A stretch of 16,961 nt of DNA from 2-01-FULL-40-42 sp964349415 (lineage in GTDB: Bacteria; Patescibacteriota; Microgenomatia; UBA1406; GWC2-37-13): assembly GCA_964349415.1 (NCBI GenBank), contig CAYGGJ010000013.1, forward strand, positions 1-16,961, in the 5' to 3' direction. Shown piece after piece: positions 13,598 to 16,961 of this stretch; within the stretch, counting starts at the first letter, position 1, and the number at the start of each line of letters is the position of its first letter. The translations under genes and the position numbers were made by a program. The notes beneath the pieces were generated by a model. That model worked only from the letters and a program-made list of their open reading frames with translations. It was not told where the DNA came from and ran no database searches.

Positions 13598-14608
13598 TTA
13601 TAAAGAGTATTGTTGGTCGTAATATTTTTTGTACTCACCAGACTTCACATGTTTCCACCAGTCTTGATGTTCGGTATACCATTTAACTGTTTCTTCCAGG
13701 GCATGATCGAAGTTGTGTCTGGGCTGCCATCCGAGTTCATTCTTAATCTTGCTCCAGTCAACGCTGTACCTTCGGTCATGACCGGGTCTGTCTTTAACGT
13801 ATTCGACTGCAGTTTTATCTTTCCCCATAAGCTTTAAAATTTTCTCCACCACTTCCTTATTGGAAATATCCTGTGTCAGTCCCCCTATAAGGTAAGTTTC
13901 ACCGACTTTACCTTTTTGAAGAATTGTGTCGATTCCTTCACAGTGATCTTCAACATACAGCCAGTCCCGCACATACAAACCGTCGCCGTATATAGGTACT
14001 TTCTTGCCCTCAAGGATATTTGTGATGGCAAGAGCTATCAGCTTTTCCGGAAATTGATAGGGACCGAAATTATTGGAACAATTGGAAATAGTGATGGGTA
14101 ATTGATATGTTTCTGAAAAAGCACGGACTAAATGATCTGACGAAGCCTTTGAAGCAGAGTAGGGGCTTCGTGGATCATACGGAGTTTTTTCTGTAAACTT
14201 TTCCTTTGATTCCAAGGCAAGGCTTCCAAATACTTCATCGGTTGAAATGTGGTGAAAGCGCTTCACTTTGTGCTTCAGGGATGCTTTAAGTAGGACATAA
14301 GTACCCTCAATATTGGTCTTAATGAAAGGATCAGGATCCAAAATTGATCTGTCTACATGTGAATCTGCAGCAAAATGTACGACGGTATCGACATTCTTAA
14401 GAATCTTGTCAACTACCTCAGGATCACAGATGTCACCTTGTACGAAACTGTAGTTTGAATTTTCCCTAACGCTTTCAAGATTTTCAAGATTTCCTGCGTA
14501 CGTAAGTTTGTCAAGATTGACTATTTGATCCTCAGGATGCTTCTTGAGCCAGTATTGTACGAAGTTAGATCCGATAAATCCGGCGCCGCCTGTAACAAGG
14601 ATCTTCAT
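13598..14608 (-). CDS. rfbB: dTDP-glucose 4,6-dehydratase
   Basis: 336 residues from the ATG at 14608; a TTG two codons upstream is in frame but lies between the -10 and the ATG. Motifs are complete: GGAGFIGSN (7-15), DKLTYAGNLENL (33-44), HFAADSHVDRSI (78-89), the catalytic STDEVFG (Asp124, Glu125) and Tyr150-xxx-Lys154. It converts dTDP-glucose to dTDP-4-keto-6-deoxyglucose, the branch point to rhamnose and other deoxysugars. An extended -10 (TGGTACAAT) ends six nt before the ATG, giving a predicted leaderless message, and there is no Shine-Dalgarno. The RmlD-like gene follows after four bases, forming a two-gene unit. Confidence 0.93.
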   Translation of the reverse strand: MKILVTGGAGFIGSNFVQYWLKKHPEDQIVNLDKLTYAGNLENLESVRENSNYSFVQGDICDPEVVDKILKNVDTVVHFAADSHVDRSILDPDPFIKTNIEGTYVLLKASLKHKVKRFHHISTDEVFGSLALESKEKFTEKTPYDPRSPYSASKASSDHLVRAFSETYQLPITISNCSNNFGPYQFPEKLIALAITNILEGKKVPIYGDGLYVRDWLYVEDHCEGIDTILQKGKVGETYLIGGLTQDISNKEVVEKILKLMGKDKTAVEYVKDRPGHDRRYSVDWSKIKNELGWQPRHNFDHALEETVKWYTEHQDWWKHVKSGEYKKYYDQQYSL

Positions 14609-14614
14609 ACTCAA

Positions 14615-14623
14615 ATTGTACCA
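14615..14623 (-). promoter_or_regulatory. Extended -10 (TGGTACAAT) six nt before the rfbB ATG
   Basis: On the minus strand TGG-TACAAT is followed by exactly six bases and then the ATG at 14608, the same geometry as at the DUF763 and flavoprotein genes. No good -35 is seen, which an extended -10 can tolerate. Confidence 0.5.
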
Positions 14624-14634
14624 CGAAGAGAGGA

Positions 14635-15870
14635 TTAATTTGATTTTTTGAGGCGTTCTAGAAAGGGTTTATTTATAAGATTTTCCAGAACCAGCCATCT
14701 CTTCTTTTTCACGGTATGGGGCACATTATCGCTCATTACTTTGGTAGCCGCGGTCATTGGCCTTGCCGAGTACATTGAAAGATAGGCTTTTTCGTAGCCG
14801 ACTTTTTGTACAAGTTTTACCGTGTTTTTGAATTCCTCATCTGTTTCGTCACAAAAACCCACGATAATATCGGTTGTAAATTTAATTTCTGGAATTTTCT
14901 CCCTCATTTTTGTAACGATGTTTAAATAATCCTTCCGAGAATACCAGCGGTTCATTCTTTTTAAGACGCTATTATCACCCGACTGAACCGGTAGATGAAT
15001 AGTCCTAGTGATATTTTTATATCTTGCTATCACATCAACAAGCTCGTCCGAAAAATCCCATGGGTTGGATGAATAAAAATCAATTTTTTCAAAACCAAGT
15101 TCTGCTACAGCCTTTAGTAAATAGGGGAATAGTGTGGGAATTCTATATCTGCCAAGATGTTTAACGTAGACCGGCTCTATAAGTTTCCCGTTTAATTTAA
15201 ACTCAATTTTAACTCTAGGAACAGCAAGGTCTTTTTTTTGAAAATAAGTTTTGTCGAGATCTCTTACTGTCTGAATATTTTTTTCCCCTACTAAAAGATC
15301 TGCACCATAGGAGTTTACATTTTGACCCAGTAGCGTGACATGAGAATAACCTTTTAGTTTAAGCTCCTCGCATTCGTTCAAGACATCTTCAAAAGGCCTG
15401 CTTATCTCGCGGCCTCGGGTGAAAGGAACCACACAAAAAGTACAGAAATTATTACAGCCATTAGAGATCGGTACCCATGCTCGTTTATTCTCGGTTCTTA
15501 CCGGAGCCAGATCAAAGCCTACTTCCTCGATCGGCATAAATTCGTCTGCATCGGGCATACTTTTTCTGACTTTTTTGAGAAAAATTCCGCTCTTATCGCG
15601 GAAAGCAATTCCTACCATGCAGCCCGTGACTACGATCTTGAAAAACTCATTTTTCTTACTCTTTGCGCGCTTTAGTTTTCCAAGGTTGTGAACCAGGCCA
15701 TAGACCCTATTTTCAGCAGACTCCCGCACCATGCAGGTGTTTATGATGACATAATTTGCTGTTTTATAACTGCTTGCAGGAGTTAAGCCGCGGCTTTGAA
15801 ATGCGGAAGCGATACGTTCGGAGTCAGATACATTTTGTTGGCATCCAAATGTTTTTATGAAAAATTTCAT
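14635..15870 (-). CDS. miaB: MiaB-type tRNA methylthiotransferase (radical SAM), TRAM-less with an internal insertion
   Basis: 411 residues from the ATG at 15870 (MKFFIKTFGCQQN); an upstream in-frame start at 15945 would overlap the neighbouring gene and precede the conserved beginning. The N-terminal MTTase domain carries Cys10, Cys46 and Cys84 for one [4Fe-4S] cluster. The radical-SAM CxxxCxxC (Cys139, Cys143, Cys146) is in NGCNNFCTFCVVPFTRGRE, followed by LLGQNVNSYG. MiaB adds a methylthio group at C2 of i6A37 in tRNA. Two oddities: about 50 extra charged residues (about 192-245) sit inside the radical-SAM domain after NSYGADL, and the C-terminal TRAM domain is missing, since the protein ends soon after the SMYSARPMTAA block. 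MtaB or RimO are alternatives, but the GCQQN start and GQNVNSYG favour MiaB. A TATAAT at 15895-15900, overlapping the upstream gene's stop, could drive it. Confidence 0.85.
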   Translation of the reverse strand: MKFFIKTFGCQQNVSDSERIASAFQSRGLTPASSYKTANYVIINTCMVRESAENRVYGLVHNLGKLKRAKSKKNEFFKIVVTGCMVGIAFRDKSGIFLKKVRKSMPDADEFMPIEEVGFDLAPVRTENKRAWVPISNGCNNFCTFCVVPFTRGREISRPFEDVLNECEELKLKGYSHVTLLGQNVNSYGADLLVGEKNIQTVRDLDKTYFQKKDLAVPRVKIEFKLNGKLIEPVYVKHLGRYRIPTLFPYLLKAVAELGFEKIDFYSSNPWDFSDELVDVIARYKNITRTIHLPVQSGDNSVLKRMNRWYSRKDYLNIVTKMREKIPEIKFTTDIIVGFCDETDEEFKNTVKLVQKVGYEKAYLSMYSARPMTAATKVMSDNVPHTVKKKRWLVLENLINKPFLERLKKSN

Positions 15871-15895
15871 AGCAGAGATAAATTGGCAGATTTTA

Positions 15896-16961
15896 TTATA
15901 CTTTATCGAAGTGTTTTTTCTTAAGCTGTTCGATAATAAAAACAAATACGATGAGCAGAAGTGCCACCATAGAAAAAGCGATTAATTTTTCGGGTCCTTT
16001 AAGAAACAGACTTGCCACTCCGAAAACAAAGGTTATGAGCCAGTAAAATGCGGCGATTCTTCTTCTCCCCCAACCGATCTCAAGGAGCCTATGATGAAAA
16101 TGTCCCCAGTCAGCTCGGAAGGGAGATTGTTTGTTTTTAACTCTTCGTATGATGGTATAAACCGCATCCAGCATTGGTACCGCAAGAATAAGTAGCGCCG
16201 TACCAATCTTTCCAAACGATAGAATAGAAAGAATTCCCAGCCAAAATCCTGCAAGCGCTCCTCCTCCATATCCGGGCATGATTTTCTGCGGATACATGTT
16301 AAAAGGAAGAAATCCCAGATAAGCGCCCGCAATGACAAAGGAAAGAAGCATGACGGTCTGGGTTGAAATATCATGGGTAATAAATCTTTGGGAAAGAAGT
16401 CCTAAGAAAATTGCCGCGATTCCTACAAAACCGGGAAGTTGTCCATCGACACCCTTGCTCCAGTTGACCATGTTAGTAGTCCATACGAGCCAGATAATAG
16501 CAAGAATGTCCGCGACAACCAGAATAGTTCGTTTTTCTCCAAAGAGCTCGAATGTTGCACGCCACTGATCAAGTCGTATAACCTCACCAAACGGATTGGA
16601 GACAAAAGGAATACCCAGTCCAAATCCAATTACTAGTGTTGCAATCAACAGATTTGCAACAAACCGTCCGTACGGTGATAGATCAAAGTAATCGTCCAGG
16701 AGTCCAACTATAACCAAAGCCAGACTCGCAAGAATAATTCCAACAAGAATTTTATTCAACGGAATAAAAAGCAGGGTTGAAATGAGAAAGGCAAGAAATA
16801 TTGGAGCGCCTCCTCCGCGTGGAACTTTCCCTTTATGGGTATGCGCCGGGTGACTGCTTTTTTTTGAATCGGTGACAACTTCCAATTTTTTCGCCGCAAT
16901 TATCGTCGGGATGGTAAAAAGAAATGAGAGAACAAAAGTCGTAAGAAAAACTATATAAGGA
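15896..16961 (-). CDS. WecA/MraY-family polyprenyl-phosphate sugar-1-phosphate transferase (5' end outside window)
   Basis: The frame stays open to the window edge. A TTG at 16885 is not the true start, because upstream codons encode more of the family N-terminus (FLFTIPTIIAAKKLEVV), so the gene is partial. The visible part of about 355 residues is polytopic, with about ten hydrophobic helices. Family motifs: HPAHTHKGKVPRGGGAPIFL (the HKGxxPRGGG loop), LLDDYFDLSP (the DD pair that binds Mg and the lipid phosphate), NMVNWSKGVDGQLPG (the NxxDGxDG region), PMLDAVYTIIRR, and FHHRLLEIGWGRRR (the HHxL loop). These enzymes load a HexNAc-1-phosphate, usually GlcNAc, onto undecaprenyl phosphate at the cytosolic face to start surface polymers. 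The HHRL loop suits the WecA/TagO branch better than MraY. The first Asp of the usual DGxDG is Lys here. The stop lies 25 bp before the miaB start. Confidence 0.88.
   Translation of the reverse strand, partial: PYIVFLTTFVLSFLFTIPTIIAAKKLEVVTDSKKSSHPAHTHKGKVPRGGGAPIFLAFLISTLLFIPLNKILVGIILASLALVIVGLLDDYFDLSPYGRFVANLLIATLVIGFGLGIPFVSNPFGEVIRLDQWRATFELFGEKRTILVVADILAIIWLVWTTNMVNWSKGVDGQLPGFVGIAAIFLGLLSQRFITHDISTQTVMLLSFVIAGAYLGFLPFNMYPQKIMPGYGGGALAGFWLGILSILSFGKIGTALLILAVPMLDAVYTIIRRVKNKQSPFRADWGHFHHRLLEIGWGRRRIAAFYWLITFVFGVASLFLKGPEKLIAFSMVALLLIVFVFIIEQLKKKHFDKV

Noticed and set aside
16883..16885. TTG as the start codon of the WecA/MraY-type gene
   Set aside because: The open frame continues to the window edge and encodes further family-like N-terminal sequence, so the gene is cut by the edge.
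1..16961. CRISPR arrays, tRNA or rRNA genes, insertion sequences
   Set aside because: No spaced direct-repeat array, cloverleaf, rRNA-like segment, transposase or terminal inverted repeats were seen on reading both strands.

Overview
This window most likely comes from a small-genome bacterium of the Candidate Phyla Radiation (Patescibacteria), plausibly a Microgenomates-like lineage. That placement is an inference from gene style: AT-rich, tightly packed genes with convergent stops that touch or overlap; a DUF763 protein; PEGA/SH3 surface proteins; a Pro/Thr-rich surface protein; and almost no Shine-Dalgarno sequences. TGA is used as a stop (e.g. at the end of the flavoprotein gene) and there are no in-frame TGA codons, so the genetic code looks standard. 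No 16S or ribosomal-protein marker is present to confirm the placement.

Layout, left to right. (1) Positions 1-165 hold the 3' end of a plus-strand gene. (2) Positions 162-4949 hold a four-gene minus-strand operon read from right to left: Pro-rich secreted/anchored protein, GH8 (BcsZ-like) glucanase, BcsA-like processive beta-glycan synthase without PilZ, and a GT39-like membrane glycosyltransferase. All three junctions are 4-bp overlaps. (3) Positions about 4965-5148 are a divergent control region with two sets of 11-bp-phased repeats, one facing each way. (4) Positions 5149-6038 hold a 58-codon DUF6496-type gene and an orphan OmpR/PhoB-family response regulator. (5) Positions 6120-9334 hold a tandem zinc-ribbon protein, a ferredoxin-NADP-reductase-like flavoprotein, a DUF763 protein and a PEGA-PEGA-SH3 membrane protein. 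(6) Positions 9331-14608 are a minus-strand nucleotide-sugar and glycosylation cluster: dTDP-glucose 4,6-dehydratase, RmlD-like reductase, UDP-glucose dehydrogenase, UDP-glucuronate decarboxylase, and a GT2-GtrA fusion. (7) Positions 14635-16961 hold a MiaB-type tRNA methylthiotransferase and a WecA/MraY-type polyprenyl-phosphate sugar-1-phosphate transferase cut by the window edge.

How it fits together (inference). Most of the window builds cell-surface polysaccharide. The right half supplies dTDP-sugar intermediates, UDP-GlcA and UDP-xylose, a lipid-linked initiating transferase, and a DPM1-like polyprenyl-sugar synthase fused to a GtrA membrane domain. The left operon looks like a minimal cellulose-like secretion system. 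The most interesting signal is the 4965-5148 region. Three TTCTTAC-like boxes at exact 11-bp spacing face the glycan operon, and three TTCTWAC boxes at exact 11-bp spacing face the response-regulator operon. This is the layout expected for head-to-tail binding by an OmpR/PhoB-type regulator, and such a regulator is encoded directly downstream.

A second recurring pattern is a -10-like hexamer placed 6-10 nt before the start codon of several genes, with no Shine-Dalgarno sequence. This suggests leaderless or near-leaderless transcripts, and it settles several start codons.
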